NCBI GenBank assembly: GCA_038527215.1
Contig: JBCBGC010000170.1
Coordinates: forward strand, 1-14,381
Length of the DNA stretch: 14,381 nt
Reading direction: 5' to 3'
Source: JAWPMV01 sp038527215
Lineage (GTDB): Bacteria > Bacteroidota > Bacteroidia > J057
A program made the translations under genes and the position numbers. This document shows positions 1 through 7,041 of this stretch, piece by piece (position 1 is the first letter of the stretch; each line of letters starts with the position of its first letter). The notes below the pieces were generated by a model. The model was given only the letters and a program-made list of their open reading frames with translations. It had not been told where the DNA came from and searched no databases.

Positions 1-43
1 CCCGGATAAGTCTTTTTCCTTTCAGTCAAAAGTCTTTCCGGGG
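1..43 (-). repeat. Inverted copy of the 44-bp hairpin module
   Basis: These bases read as the reverse complement of 376-419 with only two mismatches in 43 positions (first base cut off by the window edge). The module is bounded by CCCCGGA and TCCGGGG and is itself an imperfect palindrome, so inversion could arise by recombination at its ends or by replication slippage over a hairpin. The asymmetric centre (CCTTTCAGTC here, against GACTGTAAGG in the other copies) shows that the orientation really is flipped. Confidence 0.85.
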
Positions 44-71
44 TCTCCATGATCTTGATGCTGTCTCGGAG

Positions 72-117
72 ATCCCGGATATGTTCCCCTCCCTACGGTC
101 GGAGGCCATTCCGGGAT
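72..117. repeat. Nested REP-like hairpin (repeated at 260-305)
   Basis: The outer arms ATCCCGGA (72-79) and TCCGGGAT (110-117) enclose inner arms CCTCC (88-92) and GGAGG (101-105). The same structure recurs 188 bases later, where the inner loop changes from CTACGGTC to CTACGATC without disturbing the arms. Preserved arms suggest the folded form matters, but two copies cannot prove selection. Confidence 0.6.
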
Positions 118-187
118 GACATATATGTAGGAGGGTTGAAGAGGCGCAGGCCCTTTGGGGACAAGCATCACCACATAGGCCATGTCA

Positions 188-231
188 CCCCGGAAAGGCT
201 TTTGACTGTAAGGAAAAAGGCTTATCCGGGG
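188..231 (+). repeat. 44-bp hairpin module, copy in tandem unit 1
   Basis: An imperfect palindrome with arms of roughly 16 bases starting CCCCGGA and ending TCCGGGG, around a GACTGTAAGG centre. It is the forward-orientation version of the module at 1-43 and recurs exactly one period later at 376-419. It spans the junction of the two tandem units. Confidence 0.8.
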
Positions 232-375
232 TTTCCATGATCTTGATGCTGTCTCGGAGATCCCGGATATGTTCCCCTCCCTACGATCGGAGGCCATTCC
301 GGGATGACATATATGTAGGAGGGTTGAAGAGGCGTAGGCCTGTCGGAGATAAGCATCACCACATAAGCTATGTCA

Positions 376-419
376 CCCCGGAAAGGCTTTTGACTGTAAG
401 GAAAAAGACTTATCCGGGG
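376..419 (+). repeat. 44-bp hairpin module, copy in tandem unit 2
   Basis: Same module as 188-231, one base different (AAGACTT in place of AAGGCTT near the right arm). It closes the tandem array. Confidence 0.8.
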
Positions 420-453
420 TCTCCAAGACTCAGATATGACACCTAGGCAGAAG

Positions 454-469
454 GGGATGTCCCCATCCC
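454..469 (-). terminator. Short hairpin just after the methyltransferase stop (weak terminator candidate)
   Basis: GGGATG (454-459) and CATCCC (464-469) form a 6-bp stem with a TCCC loop, touching the stop codon of the minus-strand methyltransferase gene. No T-run follows on the minus strand, so a rho-independent terminator is only possible, not shown. Confidence 0.25.
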
Positions 470-1401
470 TAAGAGGAAATTTTCCTCAACATCCGCTTTC
501 CCTTGCGAAGCAAACTGGCAAAAGGCATTTTTTCCTGCCGCATCTTTTTGTCGTAAGCAGCTTGCTGGAGGAGGAAATTCTGCGGATCGATGCTTACTTC
601 CTGGGGAGCAGCAGCCCGTGAAACTACGGCAAAAAGTTCTTGCCGGTTGGCTTGATCGCCTTCCTGCATCCACTGGATGTGCAGGCCGGCCAGATGGCAA
701 AGATTGGTTAGGCTGATGCGGTTGAAATAATAGGTATGCACTACCCGCAGCCAATGGGTGAAGAAGGCGCTTTCTTCCAGATACAATGCGTTGGGCACGG
801 CGATGTACAGCTGCCCGTTTTCACTCAGCACCGAAGCTACTTTTTTCAAGACCTCCAGAGGATTCATAAAGTGCTCCAGCACATGCCGCATGATGATGAG
901 GTCATACTTTCCTTCCTGTCCCAGATGCCAATCGGTATCTACGTCATGGGTAAGGACCTGTACGCCTTTGCTGCGCAGAATCTCCTGACAAGTTTCAGAA
1001 GGCTCGATGGCGGCAAAAGCCGTTTCAGGATAGACCTCCTGAAAGTAACTCAGGATATTGCCTTCCCCACTGCCGATGTCCAGGATAGTGCGAGGGGTTT
1101 CTTCCAGCAAATTTTTGCTGCTGAGGCGGCGATGAATCAGGCCATAGCGTTCCCGGTCCAACTCTCCACTCATGGAAGCGTCTACTTCCTTTTTCCGGTA
1201 GTGGGTATCGTATTCCTGGGCGTAGTATTTCAGGTAGCGATCTTTATTCCAGCGTGGATTGAGGTAGGAGAGGCCGCAGTTTTTACAGATGGCGAGATGG
1301 AGGGGAATGCCAAATTGCCCATGCACGGCATAGGTATGGGGATTGTCATGCTGGCAAATGATGCAGGAGACTTTTTCGGTGTGAGAAATTGGTTCGGACA
1401 A
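469..1401 (-). CDS. Zinc-ribbon class I SAM-dependent methyltransferase
   Basis: 310 residues, probably a soluble cytosolic enzyme that transfers a methyl group from S-adenosylmethionine to an unidentified substrate. Two CxxC pairs (C13/C16 and C39/C42) form an N-terminal zinc-ribbon-like knuckle. The Rossmann-type SAM-binding motif ILDIGSGEG follows at 106-114, an acidic residue (E133) ends strand 2, and RHVLEHFMNP (172-181) is the usual motif after strand 4. This arrangement is common in methyltransferases acting on sugars or other small metabolites, often near glycosyltransferases; one lies two genes upstream. The start is TTG (1399-1401): AAGGA sits at the right distance, an in-frame TAG lies 18 nt upstream, and the next in-frame ATG (residue 77) would remove the Cys pairs. 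RuvX is 69 nt upstream, so a shared transcript is possible. Family sure, substrate unknown. Confidence 0.85.
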   Translation of the reverse strand: MSEPISHTEKVSCIICQHDNPHTYAVHGQFGIPLHLAICKNCGLSYLNPRWNKDRYLKYYAQEYDTHYRKKEVDASMSGELDRERYGLIHRRLSSKNLLEETPRTILDIGSGEGNILSYFQEVYPETAFAAIEPSETCQEILRSKGVQVLTHDVDTDWHLGQEGKYDLIIMRHVLEHFMNPLEVLKKVASVLSENGQLYIAVPNALYLEESAFFTHWLRVVHTYYFNRISLTNLCHLAGLHIQWMQEGDQANRQELFAVVSRAAAPQEVSIDPQNFLLQQAAYDKKMRQEKMPFASLLRKGKRMLRKISS

Positions 1402-1447
1402 TTTTCCTTTTGAAAGCTAAGTTACGGATAAAAGATAGCCGAGGCTA

Positions 1448-1476
1448 CCCTAGGGCGGCCCTAACGAGGGCTAGGG
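1448..1476 (-). terminator. GC-rich inverted repeat overlapping the ruvX stop
   Basis: GCCCT (1458-1462) and AGGGC (1467-1471) form a stem with loop AACG, extendable after a bulge by CCCTA (1448-1452) pairing with TAGGG (1472-1476). A second small palindrome, TAGCCGAGGCTA (1436-1447), precedes a modestly T-rich stretch on the minus strand. It may weaken or end transcription between ruvX and the methyltransferase, but the T-run is poor. Confidence 0.25.
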
Positions 1477-1887
1477 GACAGAGCGATCCAGGTACTCCTG
1501 TAGGATCAACACAGCACTGATTTCATTGATCAGCTGCTTATCTCGTCGCTTTTTCTTCTTGACGCCTCCCTGAATCATGGCATCCATGGCCATTTTGGAG
1601 GTGAAGCGCTCATCCCACCGGACCACCTGAAGGCCAGGGTAGGTGCTTTGCAGATGTTTTTCAAATTCCCGAACGGCTTCGGTAATATGACTGTCGCTGC
1701 CATCCATGCGAGTCGGATACCCCAGAACGATGGTATCTATTTCTTCAGCCTGGATAAGCTCGGCGAACTTTTCCTTCAAGGTATCTGTGGAGAAACTGCC
1801 CAATCCCGTGGCAATCAATTGTAAAGGGTCCGTCCAGGCCAGGCCGGTCCTTTTACCACCATAATCCACTGCTATAATCCTCGCCAA
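1471..1887 (-). CDS. ruvX: RuvX/YqgF family nuclease (putative pre-16S rRNA nuclease / Holliday junction resolvase)
   Basis: 138 residues, the normal length for this near-universal RNase H-fold family, which acts in 16S rRNA 5'-end maturation and was first proposed as a Holliday junction resolvase. Visible motifs are AVDYGGKRTGLA (6-17, with catalytic-type D8), VLGYPTRMDG (54-63), WDERFTS (91-97) and the C-terminal KQLINEISAVLIL (117-129). In the last motif N121 stands where E. coli YqgF has Asp (VDSASA), a possible change of a metal ligand. The start is TTG (1885-1887), 3 nt after the histidine kinase stop. AAAGG inside the kinase's last codons serves as the ribosome binding site, so the two genes are probably translationally coupled. 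The unusual start and the overlap of regulatory signals argue for co-expression with the kinase. Confidence 0.92.
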   Translation of the reverse strand: MARIIAVDYGGKRTGLAWTDPLQLIATGLGSFSTDTLKEKFAELIQAEEIDTIVLGYPTRMDGSDSHITEAVREFEKHLQSTYPGLQVVRWDERFTSKMAMDAMIQGGVKKKKRRDKQLINEISAVLILQEYLDRSVP

Positions 1888-1890
1888 AAT

Positions 1891-3108
1891 TTATCCTTTA
1901 AAGGTTTTGGGCAGCAAAATACGAAATGTCGTGCCCTTTCCCACTTCAGAGCTTTTGACAAAAATTCTTCCCTGGTGGTAGTTCTCCACGATCCGTTTGG
2001 TCAAACTGAGGCCCAAGCCCCAGCCACGTTTCTTGGTGGTAAAGCCTGGCTCAAAGACTTTTTTGAAGTTTCCCTTAGGAATGCCCTTGCCGGTATCGCG
2101 GACGTCAATGAAGTAGTTATTGCCTTTGGCTCCTGCTTCCAGGCTGATAGAACCTTGCTGGGTAGCGTCAAGGGCATTTTTGAGCAGGTTCTCAATCACC
2201 CAACTAAAAAGCTGAGGATTGATGTACAAGGTACTTTCGAGCGGGATTTGGTTGTTGATGTTGAGCTTGATTTTGCCCCGGGTGGTCATGCGCTTTTGGA
2301 TATAACTGGCCGAAGTATCTAGGACTTCTTTGAGGCTAATGGGCAATAGCTCCGGTTTGGAGCCAATCTTTGAAAAGCGTTCGGCGATATTTTCCAATCT
2401 TTTTACATCCTGCTCCATTTCGTCTACCAGGCCTTTATCTTCCGGACGGTCTTTTTCTTTCATCCGCAAGAGCTCTACCCAGGCCATGAGGCTGGAAACG
2501 GGCGTCCCTAACTGGTGAGCCGTTTCCTTGGCCATGCCCACCCATACCCGGTTTTGTTCGTTGCGCTTGGCGATGGCAAAGCCATAAAAGACTAAGCCGA
2601 TGAAGGCCATCAGGACTGCCAACTGGATGTAGGGAAACCAGCGGATGGCTTTGAGGAGATTAGATTCCCCATAGTAAATAGATTGAGAAAATGATCCTTG
2701 GTATTCCACGGGAATTGGCTCGAAACTTTTCCCAAATTCAATGCGCTTTTTTTCCAACAATGCCTGGTTCTCATCTTCCATGGCGATTTCATCCGGCACC
2801 AGATTTTGGTCAATTACATTGCCTTGCTCATTGACCAATAAGCGGGGGATTTGGGAAATGCTGTCCATTACAATCTTGTTAAAGACGAATTGGAGAAAAT
2901 CCGAGGCCGCTGGACAGTTTTCACAAGCTTCATCATCCTCGCTTGTAATGATTTCATAGGCATCCTTGAACAGGTCAATTCGATATTTTTCCCGAACTGA
3001 AAGCTCTTCCACCAAATAGTTAGAATAAAATAAAGAGCCTCCTATGATACTCGCTGCAATGACATAGATGAGGATTCTCGGTAAGGAAGTTGGACTAAAG
3101 TCGAACAT
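1891..3108 (-). CDS. Membrane-bound sensor histidine kinase
   Basis: 405 residues. An inner-membrane kinase that autophosphorylates on His and passes the phosphate to a response regulator not found in this window. Order: TM1 (about 11-31), a periplasmic sensor of about 125 residues, TM2 (about 160-180), the dimerisation helix with H-box AKETAHQLGTP (193-203, H198), then the ATPase domain with N-box ENLLKNALDA (306-315), G1 DTGKGIP (338-344), F-box FEPGFTTK (352-359) and G2 GWGLGLSL (362-369). All catalytic motifs are intact. The H-box sequence is the version common in Bacteroidota. There is no PAS, HAMP or receiver domain. The predicted periplasmic part contains a CxxC (C62/C65), which could form a disulfide. 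The start is ATG with no obvious Shine-Dalgarno. It is followed 3 nt later by ruvX. The signal it senses is unknown. Confidence 0.93.
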   Translation of the reverse strand: MFDFSPTSLPRILIYVIAASIIGGSLFYSNYLVEELSVREKYRIDLFKDAYEIITSEDDEACENCPAASDFLQFVFNKIVMDSISQIPRLLVNEQGNVIDQNLVPDEIAMEDENQALLEKKRIEFGKSFEPIPVEYQGSFSQSIYYGESNLLKAIRWFPYIQLAVLMAFIGLVFYGFAIAKRNEQNRVWVGMAKETAHQLGTPVSSLMAWVELLRMKEKDRPEDKGLVDEMEQDVKRLENIAERFSKIGSKPELLPISLKEVLDTSASYIQKRMTTRGKIKLNINNQIPLESTLYINPQLFSWVIENLLKNALDATQQGSISLEAGAKGNNYFIDVRDTGKGIPKGNFKKVFEPGFTTKKRGWGLGLSLTKRIVENYHQGRIFVKSSEVGKGTTFRILLPKTFKG

Positions 3109-3208
3109 AAACTCAGGGGATAACAGCTATGGAGCTGATCATATATTGAATAGAAAGGTACGCTTCTTAAGGGATAAAAGTGGCGTTAAAATCGATCTCC
3201 CTGTAAAA

Positions 3209-4381
3209 TCAGGGCTTGATTTCCAGCCAGTCTGCCATCTGTTGATAGGCTCGATCCCAGGAATAGTGGGCCTGTACCCAGGCTCTGGCCTGCGAGCCCA
3301 TCTCCTTTCGAATGCGCTCTTCCTTAAGCAACCGCAGGATATGCGTCACAAATCCATCTGCCTCATCGGCCAGGCAAATGGTCTCAGGGGCTTCCGCCCC
3401 GATGCTGCGGTTGACCAGGCTGGTGGTGATGACAGCTTTGCCCATGCTCATGGCCTCCAGGATTTTGTTTTGCTGCCCACTCCCAGCAAACAACGGCGCG
3501 ACAAAGATGCTGCCCCGTGCGTAAGCCGTCCGAATGTCTGGAATGCGGCCACTCACCTGAACGCCGGGTAGGTGCATCAACTGGCGGACTTCCGGTGCTG
3601 GATCAGCTCCAGCCAGCAGTAAACTGGTCTCAGGGCGCTGCATCTGCACCGCAGGTAATACCTTCCGACAGAGAAACTGTGCAGCCTGCACGTTGGGGAA
3701 GTAGCCCATATTCCCTACGAAAACCAGGTCTACGGCTGGCGATTCAAGGGATTGAGACTGGAAGAAGTCGGTGTTTACCCCATTGGGTAGGACGCGGACG
3801 GGCTGGTCTACCGGTAGGTTCAAGGCTTGCTGGTCCTGCTCAGAGATGATGCTATGGCCTGAAAAATGCGGATATATCAGCTGCTCATACCGACTGAGCT
3901 TGTGGGCTTCCCAAGCATATAGCCATCGTTTCCAGGCGGGGGTAGCTTCGGCTCTTCTTTGCATCCCCAGGGAAAAACTATCCATATAATCCAGATATGC
4001 TGGAACGGTAGCCGCTTGTCCGTAAGGAGCCATTCTTAAGAGTTGGCAGATCACCCGATCGGGTTTAACCTGCTCCATGATGTCCTTAATTTGCTTACGG
4101 ATGGGGGGACGGAAAAAATAGGCCACCTGAAAGGGCCAGTTATTGAATAAAGCCCGGATCAACCTAAATGGGCTTTGCCATTTGGGAAGCTGGAACAGGT
4201 AGACTTTTTCACATAGCGCTTCCAGGACCTGACGATCCGCTGCCTGCACAGGCTGATCACTCAAGGCAATCAGGATCACCTCATGGGATTGGGCAAGGTA
4301 GCGTATCTGATGGTAAGCCCGAAGTTTATCGCCTTTTTCAATGGGATAAGGAAAGCGGGATGTGAGAAAAACTAGCTTCAT
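3209..4381 (-). CDS. GT4-type (group 1) glycosyltransferase
   Basis: 390 residues, a GT-B fold retaining glycosyltransferase that would transfer a sugar from a nucleotide-sugar donor to a polysaccharide, lipid or protein acceptor on the cytoplasmic face of the membrane. The N-terminal half starts MKLVFLTSRFPYPIEKGDKL, typical of the acceptor domain with its glycine-containing loop. Further motifs are DYMDSFS (131-137), PNGVNTDFF (199-207), FVGNMGYFPN (221-230) and the donor-binding block GSGQQNKILEAMSMG (300-314), which contains the family's E-x7-E-like region. Its overall look is closest to the sugar transferases associated with PEP-CTERM/EpsH-type loci (from memory), but no exosortase is present here. 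The start is ATG with GGGGAA about 8 nt upstream. It lies 38 nt after the AAA+ ATPase gene and 100 nt before the kinase gene. Acceptor and donor are unknown. Confidence 0.9.
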   Translation of the reverse strand: MKLVFLTSRFPYPIEKGDKLRAYHQIRYLAQSHEVILIALSDQPVQAADRQVLEALCEKVYLFQLPKWQSPFRLIRALFNNWPFQVAYFFRPPIRKQIKDIMEQVKPDRVICQLLRMAPYGQAATVPAYLDYMDSFSLGMQRRAEATPAWKRWLYAWEAHKLSRYEQLIYPHFSGHSIISEQDQQALNLPVDQPVRVLPNGVNTDFFQSQSLESPAVDLVFVGNMGYFPNVQAAQFLCRKVLPAVQMQRPETSLLLAGADPAPEVRQLMHLPGVQVSGRIPDIRTAYARGSIFVAPLFAGSGQQNKILEAMSMGKAVITTSLVNRSIGAEAPETICLADEADGFVTHILRLLKEERIRKEMGSQARAWVQAHYSWDRAYQQMADWLEIKP

Positions 4382-4419
4382 AGTCCGTTCCCCAAATTAG
4401 CAGGAATCGGAGGATCTCC

Positions 4420-5940
4420 CTAACGGTTTTCATAATAACCGCCGTAGTCTCCTTCGTCGTCATCATCGCCCAGATTGAGCATGCCACTCAATAGGTCTTT
4501 GAATTGCGTCCCGGCTTCCAGGCCGTTTTTGCTGAGCAGAGAGTATTCCGCCAGGCCGTGCAGCACAAATTCCATGAGCAGGAACTGTTGCGCCTTGCCG
4601 ACTTTTTTATGGAATTTTTTCACCAGCTTTTCTAATCCAGGCACCATTCTGAGCTGCTCCTGATAATTTTTCTCAGAAACATCATAGAGCAGGTCCAGGG
4701 TATGTCCTCTGCCAAACCACTGCGTAATTTCCCGGTAGGGATTTTCGGGATCGTTCCGCTTGAGCTTCTCTGGATTAGGGAAGAATTCCACGAAGGTCTG
4801 ACGAATCGCTTTATTGATCAGCTTTTGAGCCACGATGGCCGGTCCTTCCTGTTCGCCTTCATAGACCAGTTCTATTTTTCCGGTAATCGCGGGCACTACG
4901 CCGGCCAGGTCGCTGACCCGGCTGTAGCCTTCAGGCTCATTTTGCAGAATGAGACGGCGCTCTACGGCAGAATGCAGGTTTTCGTATGCTGAAATGGTCA
5001 GACGGGCGGAAACCCCACTGTTTTCATCTACATATTCGCTTTGGCGGGCTTCAATGGCGATTTGCTCTACCAGCTGCGCGCAGATCGGGTCAATATTGAC
5101 CACTGCGGCCTGATCCTGAGGGATGCGGGCTTCTTGCTGGGTGATCTGCTGCGAAAGTTCCAGAGACTTGGGATAGTGGGTCAGAATCTGGCTTTCCAGG
5201 CGGTCTTTGAGCGGCGTTACGATGCTACCCCGGTTGGTGTAGTCCTCGGGGTTGGCCGTGAAGACAAACTGGACATCCAGGGGCATTCTGAGTTGGAAAC
5301 CTCTGATCTGAATATCGCCCTCCTGCAAGATGTTAAAGAGTGCCACCTGAATCCTGGGTTGGAGATCCGGAAGTTCGTTGATGACAAAAAGACCCCGGTG
5401 AGAGCGCGGGATCAGTCCGAAGTGAATCACCCTTTCGTCAGAGAAAGGCAGTTTCAGGGTAGCGGCTTTAATAGGATCAACATCTCCTACCAGGTCGGCT
5501 ACGGTAACATCTGGCGTGGCCAGTTTTTCTACATATCGGTCGTCCCGGTGTACCCATTCTATCGGCGTATCATCTCCTTTTTCGGCAATGAGGTCTCGGG
5601 CAAAACGGGAAATAGGGGCTAGCGGATCGTCGCGCATTTCCGATCCGGCCACCATGGGGATATATTCATCCAGGAGTCCTACCATTTGGCGGGCAATCCG
5701 GGTTTTGGCCTGCCCACGCAATCCCAGCAGGATGATGTTGTGTCGAGATAAAATGGCACGTTGTATATCAGGAATAACCGTCTCCTCATAGCCGATGATG
5801 CCAGGGAAAGGATTCTCCCCGGAACGCATGGTTGCTATCAAATTTTTTCTGAGTTCTTCCTTAACGGAAGTAGGCTGATAACCAGCTTTTTTGAGTTCTC
5901 CTAATGTTGCAATTGTCGTCGATAACTGAGCGTCTGACAT
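4420..5940 (-). CDS. ChlI/MoxR-like AAA+ ATPase (often annotated as magnesium chelatase)
   Basis: 506 residues from the ATG at 5938-5940. The open frame extends to an ATG at 6018 (532 residues), but the extra 26 residues are basic and Phe-rich, unlike the family start as I recall it, so the shorter form is preferred. AAA+ motifs are Walker A GLRGQAKT (73-80, K79), Walker B LFVINE (184-189, with Asn-Glu instead of Asp-Glu), sensor 1 FTANPEDY (227-234) and arginine finger PLKDR (243-247). A helical C-terminal half ends in a very acidic tail (LGDDDDEGD). The ATPase module resembles the I subunit of magnesium chelatase, but no chlorophyll genes are present. In relatives such ATPases usually work with a VWA-domain protein as a chaperone- or chelatase-like pair; none is encoded in this window. 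The gene is divergent from the LuxE-like gene and may head a run of minus-strand genes. Confidence 0.88.
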   Translation of the reverse strand: MSDAQLSTTIATLGELKKAGYQPTSVKEELRKNLIATMRSGENPFPGIIGYEETVIPDIQRAILSRHNIILLGLRGQAKTRIARQMVGLLDEYIPMVAGSEMRDDPLAPISRFARDLIAEKGDDTPIEWVHRDDRYVEKLATPDVTVADLVGDVDPIKAATLKLPFSDERVIHFGLIPRSHRGLFVINELPDLQPRIQVALFNILQEGDIQIRGFQLRMPLDVQFVFTANPEDYTNRGSIVTPLKDRLESQILTHYPKSLELSQQITQQEARIPQDQAAVVNIDPICAQLVEQIAIEARQSEYVDENSGVSARLTISAYENLHSAVERRLILQNEPEGYSRVSDLAGVVPAITGKIELVYEGEQEGPAIVAQKLINKAIRQTFVEFFPNPEKLKRNDPENPYREITQWFGRGHTLDLLYDVSEKNYQEQLRMVPGLEKLVKKFHKKVGKAQQFLLMEFVLHGLAEYSLLSKNGLEAGTQFKDLLSGMLNLGDDDDEGDYGGYYENR

Positions 5941-6049
5941 GCGGTATATTTTGGCTGAAAATTGAAATCTGGAAATTTTTGTGTGTATTCGCAGGGGAAA
6001 TTTCGGAAATTTGCTCATCGAAACCTAGCCTGCTACAGGTCTATATAAC

Positions 6050-6057
6050 TAGTTTTG
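6050..6057 (+). promoter_or_regulatory. Bacteroidota-type -7 box upstream of the LuxE-like gene
   Basis: TAGTTTTG matches the TAnnTTTG -7 consensus exactly. It lies 12 nt before the ATG at 6070, which would give a very short leader. No TTTG -33 box lies at the expected 19-21 nt spacing, so this is a partial match only. Confidence 0.35.
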
Positions 6058-6069
6058 GACACATAGGTT

Positions 6070-7041
6070 ATGGAGAATTGGGATGTAAAGCGCTTTCGGG
6101 AAAAAGTTTATGAACCAGACCGGGATTTTGAGGCCCTGGCCCAGGAGCTATGGACCTATCAGCGACAGCACAATCCTTTAGTGGAGGCTTTTGCTTCCCG
6201 CTTGGACGCTACGGGGCCAGTTTCCTTGCCGATCCGATTTTTTAAGGAATTTTCGCTTCAGAGCGGGGATTCCTGGGAGCCAAGGCAAATTTTCACTTCC
6301 AGTGGGACGACCGGACAGCTTCCTTCCCGCCATTTGGTCAAGGACCCAGCCGCTTACCGGGAAAATGTATTGCGTGGATTCCACCACTTTTTCCCGAAGA
6401 AAAAATATAAAGTCCTGGCTTTGCTGCCTTCTTATCTGGAAAGGGACAGTTCTTCGCTGGTGCAGATGGTAAGATACTGGATGGAGGAATTTGGCTTGCC
6501 AGGGAGCGGCTTTTATCTGTATAATTTTGAAGCCCTGAATCAGGCTTTGGGAGAAGCCATGGATGCGGGAGAAGATATCCTGCTGATCGGGGTAGCTTTT
6601 GCGCTTCTGGATTTTGCGGAGCAATTTCCCAGCCAACTGCCTCCGGATACCCTGGTGATGGAAACCGGCGGCATGAAGGGTCGCAAGGAAGAATTGGTGC
6701 GTACAGCGCTGCACCAACGGCTGAAAGCAGGCCTGGGGGTATCGCGTATCGTATCAGAATATGGTATGACGGAGATGATGAGTCAGGCTTACACCATGGA
6801 GCATGGGCGCTTTCTACCCGCTCCCAGTCTGAAAATCTGGATTTCTGATCTGCATTTGGACCGCCTGCGTTTACCCTTTGGCCATACGGGCCGTCTCCAC
6901 TTTGTGGATTTGGCAAACATTGATAGCTGTGCATTTGTTGCTACGGATGACCTTGGCAGGCTGTATGAAGATGGGAGCTTCGAGGTGATGGGACGAATCG
7001 ATGCCGCCGAACTCCGTGGTTGTAACCTGATGTATATTTGA
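6070..7041 (+). CDS. LuxE/PaaK-like acyl-protein synthetase
   Basis: 323 residues. The family (ANL-related adenylating enzymes) activates a carboxylic acid with ATP and transfers the acyl group; in bioluminescent bacteria LuxE does this as part of the fatty acid reductase. Visible motifs are the phosphate-binding loop FTSSGTTG (75-82), METGG (197-201), SEYGMTE (229-235), TDDLG (292-296) and VMGRID (306-311). It lacks the separate C-terminal lysine domain of ordinary acyl-CoA synthetases, as LuxE does. A cysteine five residues before the last residue (C318, in RGCNLMYI) matches the near-C-terminal Cys that carries the acyl group in Vibrio LuxE. No luxC-like reductase or luciferase gene is present. 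Its stop TGA overlaps the ATG of the next gene (TGATG). Such LuxE-like proteins are widespread in non-luminous Bacteroidota and their substrate is unknown to me. Confidence 0.87.
   Translation: MENWDVKRFREKVYEPDRDFEALAQELWTYQRQHNPLVEAFASRLDATGPVSLPIRFFKEFSLQSGDSWEPRQIFTSSGTTGQLPSRHLVKDPAAYRENVLRGFHHFFPKKKYKVLALLPSYLERDSSSLVQMVRYWMEEFGLPGSGFYLYNFEALNQALGEAMDAGEDILLIGVAFALLDFAEQFPSQLPPDTLVMETGGMKGRKEELVRTALHQRLKAGLGVSRIVSEYGMTEMMSQAYTMEHGRFLPAPSLKIWISDLHLDRLRLPFGHTGRLHFVDLANIDSCAFVATDDLGRLYEDGSFEVMGRIDAAELRGCNLMYI

Larger units (their letters stand above)
38..424. repeat. 188-bp tandem direct repeat, two full units plus 11 bp
   Basis: Two head-to-tail units (38-225 and 226-413) repeat with an exact period of 188 bases, and the first 11 bases of a third unit (CCGGGGTCTCC) follow at 414-424. 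Counting by eye over 49-236 against 237-424 gives 11 substitutions and no indels, about 94% identity. Seven of the 11 fall in the second half, around 146-175. Each unit contains several palindromic pieces built on CCCGG/CCGGG cores, resembling REP-type intergenic repeats. The short open frames inside it repeat along with the DNA and look like by-products of the repeat, not genes. The block lies beyond the 3' end of the minus-strand methyltransferase gene. I see no transposase or target-site duplication, and the left end may continue outside the window. Confidence 0.9.

Noticed and set aside
1..424. CRISPR array
   Set aside because: The repeated unit is 188 bases with no unique spacers between short repeats, so it is a tandem duplication and not a CRISPR array.
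1..424. Insertion sequence or MITE with transposase
   Set aside because: No transposase frame, no paired terminal inverted repeats around the whole block and no target duplication visible in the window.
22..446. Short open frames of 61-91 codons on both strands across the repeat block
   Set aside because: They repeat with the 188-bp DNA unit, lack ribosome sites and change reading with the hairpin arms; they are by-products of the repeat.
736..1413. A 225-codon plus-strand open frame opposite the methyltransferase gene
   Set aside because: The minus-strand frame has zinc-ribbon and SAM motifs; the opposite frame has no recognisable motif and is a shadow of it.
4420..5940. Magnesium chelatase in chlorophyll synthesis
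   Set aside because: No other chlorophyll genes are present and the sequence is the generic ChlI/MoxR-like ATPase form found in non-photosynthetic Bacteroidota.
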